Notes: generated by a model not told the origin, from the sequence alone. A stretch of 15,995 nucleotides of DNA from CAZBBC01 sp964489835 (GCA_964489835.1 CAZBBC010000111.1:1-15995); one strand, 5' to 3'. Shown: positions 8,414 to 15,281, counted from the stretch's first letter. Numbers and translations: made by a program.

Positions 8414-9577
8414 ATGAAAAAAATTTGTATTTTAGGATCAACCGGATCCATTGGTCTTAGTACTTTGGATGTGATTCGTCAACATCCTCAGTATTTCCGG
8501 GCAGAGGTATTGGTAACCAACAAGAAAGTTGAATTACTGGCAGCCCAGATTTCTGAATTTAAGCCGAAACATGTTATCATTTTCGATAAACAGGCTTACA
8601 CAAAATTTCAGAAATTGAAAACCTACCCGGATACCCATGTGGGGTTGGGATTGGAAGGTCTTGCCAGGGTATTTAGGGAGATAAAACCGGATGTATTTGT
8701 CAATGCATTTGTCGGATTCGCTGGATTGGAGCCGACGGTTATGGCCATTAAGGAAGGGATTGATATTGCTCTGGCGAATAAGGAAACATTGGTTGTAGCG
8801 GGTTCCCTTGTTACAGATTTGATCACAAAATATAAGGTCAGTCTTTTTCCAATCGATAGCGAACATAGTGCTATCTGGCAATGTCTTGCCGGTGAAGAAG
8901 GTAACCATATAAAAAGATTGATCCTGACCGCTTCCGGTGGTCCATTTAGAAATATGAACCCATCGGATTTATCCCGCGTGACACCTGAGGAGGCGTTGGC
9001 TCATCCAAACTGGGAAATGGGACCGAAAATCACCATAGATTCCGCAACAATGATGAATAAGGGATTGGAGGTTATTGAGGCTTACTGGTTATATGGCGTA
9101 TCCCTGGACTCCATTGAGGTTGTTATCCATCCGCAATCCATTATACATTCAATGGTCGAGTTCGAGGATAAATCCATAAAGGCGCAATTGGGAGTGCCGG
9201 ATATGAGAATTCCCATTCAATATGCCTTGGATTACCCGCATCGTTATCCAATTGAAGTTCCGGCGTTGGATTTTCGCAATCTGAGTACCTTAAGTTTCGA
9301 ACAACCTGATTTTGATAAATTTCCCTGTTTGAATCTTGCTTATGAAGCACTAAGAAAGGGAAAAACTTATCCGGCTGTCCTAAATGCTGCAAATGAATTG
9401 GCTGTAAGTGCTTTTCTGGAAAATAAGATAAGATTTACCGATATTCCAGTAATCATTGAACAGCAAATGGACAAACATCGCCCACTGACAGTGGAAAAAT
9501 TTGAGCACTTATTGGAAGTTGATAAAATAACCAGGGAAAATACCCGAACATATATTGATGAGAAATATTTTTCCTGA
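8414..9577 (+). CDS. dxr: Dxr, 1-deoxy-D-xylulose 5-phosphate reductoisomerase
   Basis: Dxr (IspC) converts DXP to 2-C-methyl-D-erythritol 4-phosphate with NADPH, the first committed step of the non-mevalonate isoprenoid pathway and so a source of undecaprenyl carrier for cell-wall and LPS synthesis. The 387-aa protein is close to family length (E. coli 398). Visible motifs are the dinucleotide loop GSTGSIG (8-14), NKETLV (122-127), IDSEHSAIWQCL with metal ligands D148 and E150, ASGGPF (173-178), AHPNWEMG with H197, and IDSATMMNKGLEVIEA with E219. All expected active-site residues are present. The ATG has only a weak upstream GGA. It follows the barrel gene after 77 bp and may belong to the same transcript. 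The usual neighbours uppS and cdsA are not here. Confidence 0.96.
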   Translation: MKKICILGSTGSIGLSTLDVIRQHPQYFRAEVLVTNKKVELLAAQISEFKPKHVIIFDKQAYTKFQKLKTYPDTHVGLGLEGLARVFREIKPDVFVNAFVGFAGLEPTVMAIKEGIDIALANKETLVVAGSLVTDLITKYKVSLFPIDSEHSAIWQCLAGEEGNHIKRLILTASGGPFRNMNPSDLSRVTPEEALAHPNWEMGPKITIDSATMMNKGLEVIEAYWLYGVSLDSIEVVIHPQSIIHSMVEFEDKSIKAQLGVPDMRIPIQYALDYPHRYPIEVPALDFRNLSTLSFEQPDFDKFPCLNLAYEALRKGKTYPAVLNAANELAVSAFLENKIRFTDIPVIIEQQMDKHRPLTVEKFEHLLEVDKITRENTRTYIDEKYFS

Positions 9578-9674
9578 AGATTTTATGGAAAGTGTCAGGC
9601 GTTAGATATTATCCGGTTTTGAGTAAAAGTATTTCAGTCTGTATGTTTTTTATCTTAAATTTGCTCTGAAATAT

Positions 9675-9701
9675 TTATTACAGTGTATATGGCTGTAATA
9701 A
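9675..9701 (+). other. 9-bp perfect hairpin downstream of dxr
   Basis: TTATTACAG (9675-9683) pairs perfectly with CTGTAATAA (9693-9701) across a 9-nt loop. It starts 98 bp after the dxr stop. No run of T follows, so it is not a standard intrinsic terminator; it could be an operator-like palindrome or an mRNA 3'-end stabiliser. Confidence 0.45.
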
Positions 9702-9740
9702 TCTGGATCATGCATCTCTTGCGGAGACATAAAATTTTTT

Positions 9741-9770
9741 GTCCACGGATTACACGGATTTTCACGGATT
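9741..9770 (+). repeat. Left arm of inverted repeat, three CACGGATT units
   Basis: The arm reads GTC-CACGGATTA-CACGGATTTT-CACGGATT, that is CACGGATT three times at 9-10 bp spacing, after a T-rich lead (9735-9740). It matches the reverse complement of 9886-9925 apart from G/A changes and one fewer unit. Confidence 0.7.
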
Positions 9771-9780
9771 AATTTTTTTT

Positions 9781-9798
9781 GTCCAAGGATTATCCGTC
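9781..9798 (+). repeat. Degenerate direct copy of the left arm start
   Basis: T-run plus GTCCAAGGATTA (9781-9792) repeats GTCCACGGATTA (9741-9752) with 11 of 12 matches, exactly 40 bp downstream, and then decays after ATCCG. Confidence 0.5.
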
Positions 9799-9885
9799 GA
9801 AGCCGGATCCCGTCATAGCCGGGCAGACCTTGACTGATAATGATTGGTACGGATTAAAACTAAAATAAAAATAATTTTTAAATAA

Positions 9886-9925
9886 AATCCGTGTCAATTC
9901 GTGATAATTCGTGAAATTCGTGGAC
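9886..9925 (-). repeat. Right arm of inverted repeat, four CACGAATT/CACGGATT units
   Basis: Read on the minus strand this is GTC-CACGAATTT-CACGAATTAT-CACGAATTGA-CACGGATT: four units at 9-10 bp spacing, inverted relative to the left arm 115 bp away. Most units carry A where the left arm has G (CACGAATT versus CACGGATT), so paired RNA arms would contain several G-U or mismatched positions. Confidence 0.7.
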
Positions 9926-10134
9926 AATTTTTTTATTTGATTGCAGCATCGCTGCGGTATGAATAGATCTGAACAATTAATGAAAAATTTTGTTTAATGC
10001 ATGATCAATGTTTATATAAAAATATAAATTATTATTGAGTTAAGGAATATTTTAAAATTAATTGTGATTTATACTATAGAACTTTCAAATAAACTTACTA
10101 TAAATTTAATATTAACAATTCGGTTGGATAAAAT

Positions 10135-11454
10135 ATGAGTTTTGATTTTTTAGCAATTATTTTTGTATTCGGAATTTTAGTCATCATTCATGAGCTTGGT
10201 CATTTTCTGGCAGCAAAATGGATGGGTGTAAGAGTGGAAAAGTTTTCGATTGGATTTCCCCCACGCCTGTTTGGTAAAAAAATAGGTGATACCGATTATT
10301 GTATCTCTGCGATTCCACTGGGTGGTTATGTAAAGATGTCCGGGATGATTGATGAGAGCCTTGATGGCAATCTGACCGGCGCTGACTACGAGTTCAATTC
10401 GAAACCTGTATGGAAACGCATTATTATTATTACCGCCGGTGTGGTAATGAACTTCTTTTTGGCAATTTTGATACTCACCATGATTAATTATACAAAAGGT
10501 GAAGTTGTATGGCCATCTACGGAAATTGGTTATGTTGGGGAAAATGGGATTTCTCAAAGGGTTGGTTTCCAGGTGAAGGATAAAATAATCGCAATCAATG
10601 GTGAACCTGTTAAATCCTGGAACGAGGTTCAGGATCAGTTCATCAATCATTTGAATGAAAACATCACATTTGAGGTAATGCGCGGATCAGAAAAAGTGAG
10701 TCTTTTTTATAAAAAAGAATGGTTTGGGGAAAAAAATGCCGAAATTCTTGACATTGATTGGATGCCACCATCAAAAGTAGGAGAGGTTCTTGCTGGATCA
10801 CCTGCTCAAAAAGCCGGTTTACAGAATGGTGACGAGATCATTGAAATTAATGCGCTATCTGTAAATAACTGGTCAGAAATGACAAATATAATCCGTGTCC
10901 ACCCGGAGGAAGAGATCACCATTAAATATATCCGCGGACAAAGCACTTATACTGTTGATTTGATGCCCGAAAAATATGAGGAGAAGGATAGTACCGGGGC
11001 AATCGTTTTTATCGGAAAGATTGGAATTGGACGATACTATGAACGACATAAAGTTAGTTTCCCGGAATCTGTTGTCAATGGATTTAAGGGTACATTCACG
11101 CTTCTGGGATTGAATATCAAGGGTTTATGGTGGGTAATTTCAGGAACAAAATCGGCCTCGGATGTCATCGGCGGTCCTATAATGATTGCCAAACTGGCGC
11201 AGGATGCCGCAGCAGCAGGATGGGAACCGTTATGGAGAGTTATTGCCGCCCTCAGTGCCATACTTGCATTTTTTAATATTTTACCAATTCCTGCGCTGGA
11301 CGGTGGACACCTTGTATTTTTACTTATTGAAGGCGCTTCAGGCAAACCGGTATCTACCAGAATAAAACTACTGGTGCAGCAGATTGGGATGGCAGTTCTC
11401 CTGACCCTTATTGTCTTTATCTTATATATTGATATACGACGGTTATTGTTTTAA
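10135..11454 (+). CDS. rseP: RseP, site-2 intramembrane zinc metalloprotease
   Basis: This 439-aa inner-membrane protease cuts transmembrane segments. In E. coli it releases sigma-E by cleaving RseA, and in many bacteria it also clears signal-peptide remnants. The zinc site is in the first membrane helix: HELGH with H19, E20 and H23. The third ligand is D389 in ILPIPALDGGHL, in the third helix. A second helix spans roughly residues 95-118 and the fourth 415-435. Two periplasmic PDZ domains lie between: one around 132-200 (VGFQVKDKIIAINGEPV) and one around 218-290 (AGLQNGDEIIEINALSV). All catalytic elements are intact and the length is typical (E. coli 450). The ATG at 10135 has no strong Shine-Dalgarno. 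No anti-sigma factor gene is in view, so its substrate here is unknown. Confidence 0.95.
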   Translation: MSFDFLAIIFVFGILVIIHELGHFLAAKWMGVRVEKFSIGFPPRLFGKKIGDTDYCISAIPLGGYVKMSGMIDESLDGNLTGADYEFNSKPVWKRIIIITAGVVMNFFLAILILTMINYTKGEVVWPSTEIGYVGENGISQRVGFQVKDKIIAINGEPVKSWNEVQDQFINHLNENITFEVMRGSEKVSLFYKKEWFGEKNAEILDIDWMPPSKVGEVLAGSPAQKAGLQNGDEIIEINALSVNNWSEMTNIIRVHPEEEITIKYIRGQSTYTVDLMPEKYEEKDSTGAIVFIGKIGIGRYYERHKVSFPESVVNGFKGTFTLLGLNIKGLWWVISGTKSASDVIGGPIMIAKLAQDAAAAGWEPLWRVIAALSAILAFFNILPIPALDGGHLVFLLIEGASGKPVSTRIKLLVQQIGMAVLLTLIVFILYIDIRRLLF

Positions 11455-11460
11455 GAAATC

Positions 11461-11531
11461 AAAGGAGATTCAATCAGCTTAATAAAAGTTAGCAAGTATC
11501 AAAAATTCCAAAGACCTTCCTTTCTTATTAG
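11461..11531 (+). promoter_or_regulatory. Leader with an orphan Shine-Dalgarno upstream of the 748-aa gene
   Basis: AAAGGAG at 11461-11467 is a textbook ribosome site, yet no start codon follows at a usable distance: the downstream gene starts 65 nt later and is preceded directly by an in-frame TAG (11529-11531). The C/T-rich TTCCTTT at 11517-11523 can pair with AAAGGAG (six Watson-Crick pairs plus one G-U), which would fold the leader. This may be regulatory, a relic of a lost start, or chance. Confidence 0.25.
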
Positions 11532-13778
11532 ATGACTGAATTAAAAAAATGGATAATTAATACCTTACCGGAACTTGTACCGTGCAACATGCCGGACACC
11601 CGGTCAGGCCCCTTTGGATACTCGATTAGATTCGGCACTTCATCTCATATTTATGATCCTTTGAGTATTGAGTATTTAATAAATACAGGAAATATAACCG
11701 ATTCAACTTCAAGATTAAAATTTTCCCTCGAAGGTATTAACTTTCATCATTCAATCACCAAACGAATCCAATCCACACCATTTTACCTCAGTAGTATCTC
11801 CAGTGAAAATTGTGTGGTATATATCATTGATTTTTATGAGTGGGATCCCTCACCGACCAATTTTAGGATATTTTATTTCCAGACTCATCTGAAGAATGCA
11901 GTGCTAAAAGTCCAATTACCAGGGGCCAGTAGATTAGAAAATAAAAATGTTTTTCATATTAAAAATTGGTTTTTTGGATATCATGGGGCCAATAGCGACG
12001 ATTTTTTAAAAAATGTACTTTCCGTGCGATTAAACAAGGAACAATCAGAGGATCTGTTTCTGATTTTTACCCTTTCTCCGGAGCAACCGGCACTAGAAGA
12101 ATTGACCCTGAAAAAAGTACTTTCAAAATTGAATCAGGTTCAGGATCAAGCCAGAAAAAATAATATTCTTCGGTTTATAAGGGTACAAAATCCGGAAATT
12201 GAAAGTACTATTGATGAATTATGGAGCAGGAATAAGAGTTTATCACCCGAATTAAAAGCGGATCAGGTTTTTCTTAAGAATGTTAAATCTCATTTACAAG
12301 TTGCCAGATGGACCAGGGAGATATGTCAGCTTTTGCTATGGAAAGTCCCTTTCGTTTCAATTCAGGATGTTCTCACAGAGCCTGCAGATCAGCAAGAGAT
12401 GATATCTGGTTTGGCTTGGCCTGAAAGTTTAATATTTGGGGCGTATTTTTTCAATGAAACGTCCCCAAAAGAAATTATGGATTTTTTACAGAAATGGTGG
12501 GATCAGTATTCATTACCTTTATATCAAATAAAATTAGAACAAGACCTGGCAATGAATCCGGAAAAAATATTTTTGATATATGTTCTGGCTGTTCGCTACC
12601 GGTTAACCTGGAGTGAGAATTTATATATTATATGTAATAATTTTTCTGAATGGCCCCATTTTGCCCTCCTCGCTTATTTGCAGAAGCTGTTCGGTATGAA
12701 ATTTGGACTGGATAATTCCATGCAATTTTATCCCGGAACATTATGGAAGAGCAATGTTAAAGAAATAAAGAGAGGAATCCACACATATCGTTATACCCGA
12801 TTCGGTAAGAAGATATATACCTCATTGATGGAAAATACGAAGCAGATCCTTAAGATTGATAAAGAGGTAGTACTTACCTATGATCAGAGAAAACAAGAGT
12901 TATCTATTTTACCCTCTAGCCCACCCAGTGATCGACAAAAACTTCGCCTAAATTTTTTAAAAATAAAAATCAACGAATTCTGTTTCCAAATTCCTTTTCT
13001 ATGGAAGAAGTTAGATCTGTCGTTATTCGACCTGAAAATTCGCTGGATCTTTAAAAAAGATCGATTTCAGATAACTTTTCATAAGGGCAAACAGAATAAT
13101 GAATTTGAAATTGATGGCGAGCCATTCAGTTTTAATACAACAACCAGGCTGATATATTATCACCGTGTAAAGTCTTCACCCTCAACATTTGGAATAAAGG
13201 TATCAGACGAGCAGGGTCGGTCATATTTTATAGACCATAAAGATTCCCATCGGAAAAGTATAGTCACCGGGTGGATTCAAGACCGGCATGGACTCTTCAT
13301 AGAGAATTTTAACATTCGATATGGTTCGCGACAAAAAGTAATGTCTGTCCCTGAATCAGGTTTTATAACGTCTCCGTTGCTGCTTCCCCAAATTGTGAAG
13401 CAGTTTAAAGTACAGGCAAAAAGAATTGTCAATACTCAATCACTAAATGTTGTAAATGATCCGGTCATTAAAAGGTATCTGAATTATTCCCCTCAACATG
13501 GTAAGGGAAACCTGATAGTAGTACTTGACGATGAATGGGTCAACAATTTAAATGATATCAGTAAATATTTTGATAAATATCTGTCCTTCCAGCCGATATT
13601 CATTTTCAAATCAGAGATTCAAGGTAAGCTTGATAGCACTCAAATAATTTATATCGATGCTAATGAAGAAGATTGTCATACTAAGGAAAAAAGTAGTTTT
13701 TCCAATAGCCCCTTCCTGTCAATTGGCTTTAAGGGGAATATGGAAAAAATTTTTGACAATATTTTAACGATACAATAA
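11532..13778 (+). CDS. Uncharacterised 748-aa cytoplasmic protein, family not recognised
   Basis: I do not recognise this protein. It has no signal peptide, membrane helix, nucleotide-binding motif or metal-binding cluster. By texture it has four parts. Residues about 25-190 are strand-rich (GPFGYSIRFGTSSHIYDPL, IDFYEWDPSPTNFRIFYF). About 190-430 are helical and tryptophan/leucine-rich (WTREICQLLLWKVPF, GLAWPESLIFGAYFF, FLQKWWDQYSLPLYQIKL, YPGTLWKSNVKEIKRG). About 440-635 are again strand-rich. About 635-748 look alpha/beta (GNLIVVLDDEW, FQPIFIFKSE, TQIIYIDANEED). A beta-sandwich followed by a helical barrel occurs in some carbohydrate-active enzymes, but no catalytic motif supports that. The start is fixed at or after 11532 by the adjacent TAG; no Shine-Dalgarno is properly spaced. 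Length and a single unbroken frame argue for a real gene. It sits alone between rseP and the tRNA. Confidence 0.8.
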   Translation: MTELKKWIINTLPELVPCNMPDTRSGPFGYSIRFGTSSHIYDPLSIEYLINTGNITDSTSRLKFSLEGINFHHSITKRIQSTPFYLSSISSENCVVYIIDFYEWDPSPTNFRIFYFQTHLKNAVLKVQLPGASRLENKNVFHIKNWFFGYHGANSDDFLKNVLSVRLNKEQSEDLFLIFTLSPEQPALEELTLKKVLSKLNQVQDQARKNNILRFIRVQNPEIESTIDELWSRNKSLSPELKADQVFLKNVKSHLQVARWTREICQLLLWKVPFVSIQDVLTEPADQQEMISGLAWPESLIFGAYFFNETSPKEIMDFLQKWWDQYSLPLYQIKLEQDLAMNPEKIFLIYVLAVRYRLTWSENLYIICNNFSEWPHFALLAYLQKLFGMKFGLDNSMQFYPGTLWKSNVKEIKRGIHTYRYTRFGKKIYTSLMENTKQILKIDKEVVLTYDQRKQELSILPSSPPSDRQKLRLNFLKIKINEFCFQIPFLWKKLDLSLFDLKIRWIFKKDRFQITFHKGKQNNEFEIDGEPFSFNTTTRLIYYHRVKSSPSTFGIKVSDEQGRSYFIDHKDSHRKSIVTGWIQDRHGLFIENFNIRYGSRQKVMSVPESGFITSPLLLPQIVKQFKVQAKRIVNTQSLNVVNDPVIKRYLNYSPQHGKGNLIVVLDDEWVNNLNDISKYFDKYLSFQPIFIFKSEIQGKLDSTQIIYIDANEEDCHTKEKSSFSNSPFLSIGFKGNMEKIFDNILTIQ

Positions 13779-13884
13779 TTTTTCTTACTCTGAATGAGTA
13801 ATACTTGTTCTTGATTTTATTAGCGATAAATCTTAAATTATTTATCAGGTGTTTCAATGATTGATTTAAAAAAAATGTTTTTTG

Positions 13885-13958
13885 GGGCCCATAGCTCAGT
13901 TGGTTAGAGCAGCCGACTCATAATCGGCTGGTCCGGGGTTCAAGTCCCTGTGGGCCCA
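13885..13958 (+). tRNA. tRNA with anticodon CAT, best read as tRNA-Ile2 (lysidine type)
   Basis: The cloverleaf is complete: acceptor GGGCCCA/TGGGCCC (13885-13891 with 13951-13957), D stem GCTC/GAGC with a 9-nt loop, anticodon stem GCCGA/TCGGC with loop CTCATAA (anticodon CAT at 13919-13921), 5-nt variable loop, T stem CGGGG/CCCTG with one G-T pair and loop TTCAAGT, and discriminator A at 13958. The 3' CCA is not encoded (CAA follows). A paired G1-C72 excludes the initiator tRNA. Its GAGCAGCCGACTCATAA body and TTCAAGT loop resemble E. coli ileX more than most elongator tRNA-Met genes. If this is Ile2, C34 would be modified to lysidine by TilS to read AUA. Elongator Met is the alternative. Confidence 0.93.
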
Positions 13959-14038
13959 CAAAGTATATCAGGAATAAAAGGGTACAAGTGATTATAAAAA
14001 TTATGTTTTCACAGGTTATTAATAGATTTAATAAATTT

Positions 14039-14070
14039 AAAAGTGCATTTTTTTGATGCACTTTTTTTTT
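14039..14070 (+). terminator. Intrinsic terminator after the tRNA
   Basis: AAAAGTGCAT (14039-14048) and ATGCACTTTT (14056-14065) form a 10-bp stem with a 7-nt loop, followed by a run of T to 14070. It lies 80 bp after the tRNA and 22 bp before the next gene, so it separates the tRNA transcript from the zinc-ribbon gene. Confidence 0.85.
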
Positions 14071-14092
14071 ACCTTACAGTGGAGGTTGAAAG

Positions 14093-14806
14093 TTGCAAAA
14101 AACATTGTATTCTCTAATTGAATTGCAGGAAATTGATTTAAAATTGGATAGGGTAGAGGAGGAGAAGGGAGATCTTCCTGCTATTGTCGATAGGCTTAAG
14201 CAAACATTAGAAGAAAAAGAGATATTGTTAGAAGAACAAAAAAGCAGAATTAAAAAACTGAAAGTTGAGACAAAAACTCTAGAAATCGAACTTTCCGCAC
14301 AGCAGGAACAATTAAAAAAATATGAAAGCCAGTTGTATCAGGTTAAAACCAATAAAGAGTATGATGCTATTGCGAATGAAACTGAAAATGTGAAGAAAAA
14401 AAATCAGGAACTTGAAGACAGAATTATAGAGAATACGGAAGAGTCGGAGAATCTAATAAAATCGAATGAAGAATTAGAATCAGAAATAGATAATCTGAAA
14501 CGGGAATTTGAGGAAAACTCTGAGGAGTTAAAAGAAAAGATCAATGCATCTTCCGAAGAAGAGAATTTATTGAAACAAGAAAGAGAAATCGTCAAGAAAA
14601 AATTAACCTCACAGCAGATAAATTCCTATAAACGTATTCGTGATGCAAAAAAGGGGATAGCTCTAGCCTATTGCAATGGTGGCGTCTGCAGCGGGTGTTA
14701 TTCATTCATTCCACCTCAGAAGGTTGTGGAAATAAGAAGCATGAAACGATTATTTCAATGTGAATCATGTGGTCGCATTCTGATGTGGGATAAAAATCAG
14801 GAATAA
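14093..14806 (+). CDS. Coiled-coil C4-type zinc-ribbon protein (DUF164 / CdsZ / HP0958-like)
   Basis: This 237-aa cytoplasmic protein has a long antiparallel coiled coil (residues about 8-172, dominated by E, K, L and Q heptads) and a C-terminal zinc ribbon. The ribbon has C199-x2-C202 and C223-x2-C226, with GGVCSGCYSFIPPQ and FQCESCGRILM matching the family pattern; C194 is an extra cysteine. The mid-coil motif LYQVKTNKEYDAI is a hallmark of the family, to which the H. pylori flagellar protein HP0958 (FlgZ) belongs. In non-flagellated bacteria the role is poorly defined, with nucleic-acid or ribosome association suggested. The start is TTG at 14093, with GGAGG (14081-14085) 7 nt upstream. 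A terminator precedes it and the RNase P RNA begins 16 bp after its stop. Confidence 0.88.
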   Translation: MQKTLYSLIELQEIDLKLDRVEEEKGDLPAIVDRLKQTLEEKEILLEEQKSRIKKLKVETKTLEIELSAQQEQLKKYESQLYQVKTNKEYDAIANETENVKKKNQELEDRIIENTEESENLIKSNEELESEIDNLKREFEENSEELKEKINASSEEENLLKQEREIVKKKLTSQQINSYKRIRDAKKGIALAYCNGGVCSGCYSFIPPQKVVEIRSMKRLFQCESCGRILMWDKNQE

Positions 14807-14811
14807 AAAGT

Positions 14812-14817
14812 TAAAAT
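14812..14817 (+). promoter_or_regulatory. Candidate -10 element for rnpB
   Basis: TAAAAT (5 of 6 matches to TATAAT) lies in the 16-bp gap before the RNase P RNA and would place the transcription start at 14823-14824, exactly the 5' edge of helix P1. A good -35 is not visible in the end of the zinc-ribbon gene, so the call rests on spacing alone. Confidence 0.35.
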
Positions 14818-14822
14818 AAATA

Positions 14823-15255
14823 GATCCGGAGAAATTCAGGTAATTGCCCTGAACAAGGGAGGAAAGTCCGAACATCAAAGGGAAAGCATCCTGAGAAAGT
14901 CAGGATCCCCGGTTTTACCGGGGCAGGAAAGTGTCACAGAAAAGATACCGTCTACCTTCTGGTGGATAAGGGTGAAATGGTGAGGTAAGAGCTCACCGCT
15001 TTGTTCCAGGGAGAATACCTTCAAAAGGAGGTACCTTTAAAGGCAATGGCATGACAAACCCTGTTCGATGCAAGATCAAATAGAGGGGAAATCCCACACA
15101 GGGATGCGAGGTTCCCGTCTCGTTTGTCTTCTTATTTAGAAGACATGAACTCCAGGGTAGATCGCTCAACCATTCGTCTGGATGGTCAGATAGATGATTA
15201 CCGGTTCCCTCTTTGAGGAAACAACAGAATTCGGCTTACAGAATTTCTCCGGATC
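14823..15255 (+). ncRNA. rnpB: RNase P RNA, bacterial class A
   Basis: This is the catalytic RNA that removes 5' leaders from precursor tRNAs. The conserved 5' core GAGGAAAGTCCG is at 14859-14870. The central GGATAAGGGTGAAATGG and GAGGTAAGAGCTCACCGC block is at about 14963-14999, with CAGAAAAGATACCG just before it. The 3' core ACAGAATTCGGCTTACAG is at 15224-15241. Helix P1 is a perfect 15-bp pairing of 14823-14837 with 15241-15255 and defines both ends. Length is about 433 nt, normal for class A. It sits between the zinc-ribbon gene and recJ, and is followed at once by a hairpin (15255-15274). Every conserved core segment I checked is intact, so it should be functional. Confidence 0.97.
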
Positions 15256-15274
15256 CAATCTTTTTTAAGATTGG
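15255..15274 (+). terminator. Hairpin at the rnpB 3' end overlapping the recJ ribosome site
   Basis: CCAATCTT (15255-15262) pairs perfectly with AAGATTGG (15267-15274) over a TTTT loop. Only a short AGTTT follows, so termination would be weak. The last two stem bases are the GG of the GGAG that serves as recJ Shine-Dalgarno (15273-15276), so folding would partly hide that site. Confidence 0.55.
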
Positions 15275-15281
15275 AGTTTAA

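Larger units (their letters stand above)
9578..10134. other. 557-bp intergenic region between dxr and rseP, repeat-bearing, no gene seen
   Basis: No credible coding frame is visible on either strand. The central part (9735-9940) carries an imperfect inverted repeat of short CACGGATT/CACGAATT units, a partial direct copy, and a slightly GC-richer core (9790-9835). A 9-bp hairpin lies upstream (9675-9701) and a short GCAGC-ATC-GCTGC hairpin downstream (9943-9955). The last 150 bp before rseP are extremely AT-rich and may hold its promoter, but I could not pick a convincing -35/-10 pair. This gap is far longer than any other in the window. Confidence 0.75.

Noticed and set aside
9741..9925. CRISPR-like array in the dxr-rseP gap
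   Set aside because: The units are about 10 bp, contiguous and in inverted halves, without unique spacers of 25-45 bp; there are no cas genes nearby.
10177..10650. Minus-strand open frame of 157 codons opposite rseP
   Set aside because: The rseP catalytic helix and first PDZ domain are coded on the other strand here; the antisense translation has no recognisable features.
13785..13801. TTACTC/GAGTAA hairpin just after the 748-aa gene as a terminator
   Set aside because: It is a 6-bp AT-leaning stem with no T-run after it; too weak to call.
13811..13839. Possible tRNA promoter TTGATT - 17 bp - TAAATT
   Set aside because: Each box matches consensus at only 4 of 6 in a very AT-rich region; many equal matches occur by chance.
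13857..13907. Short open frame starting ATGATTGATTTAAAA and running into the tRNA
   Set aside because: It is only 16 codons, ends inside the tRNA D loop, and has no ribosome site, so it is chance.
13885..14070. tRNA as an integration (att) site with a mobile element
   Set aside because: No repeat of the tRNA 3' end, integrase or phage gene is seen within the window; downstream genes are housekeeping.
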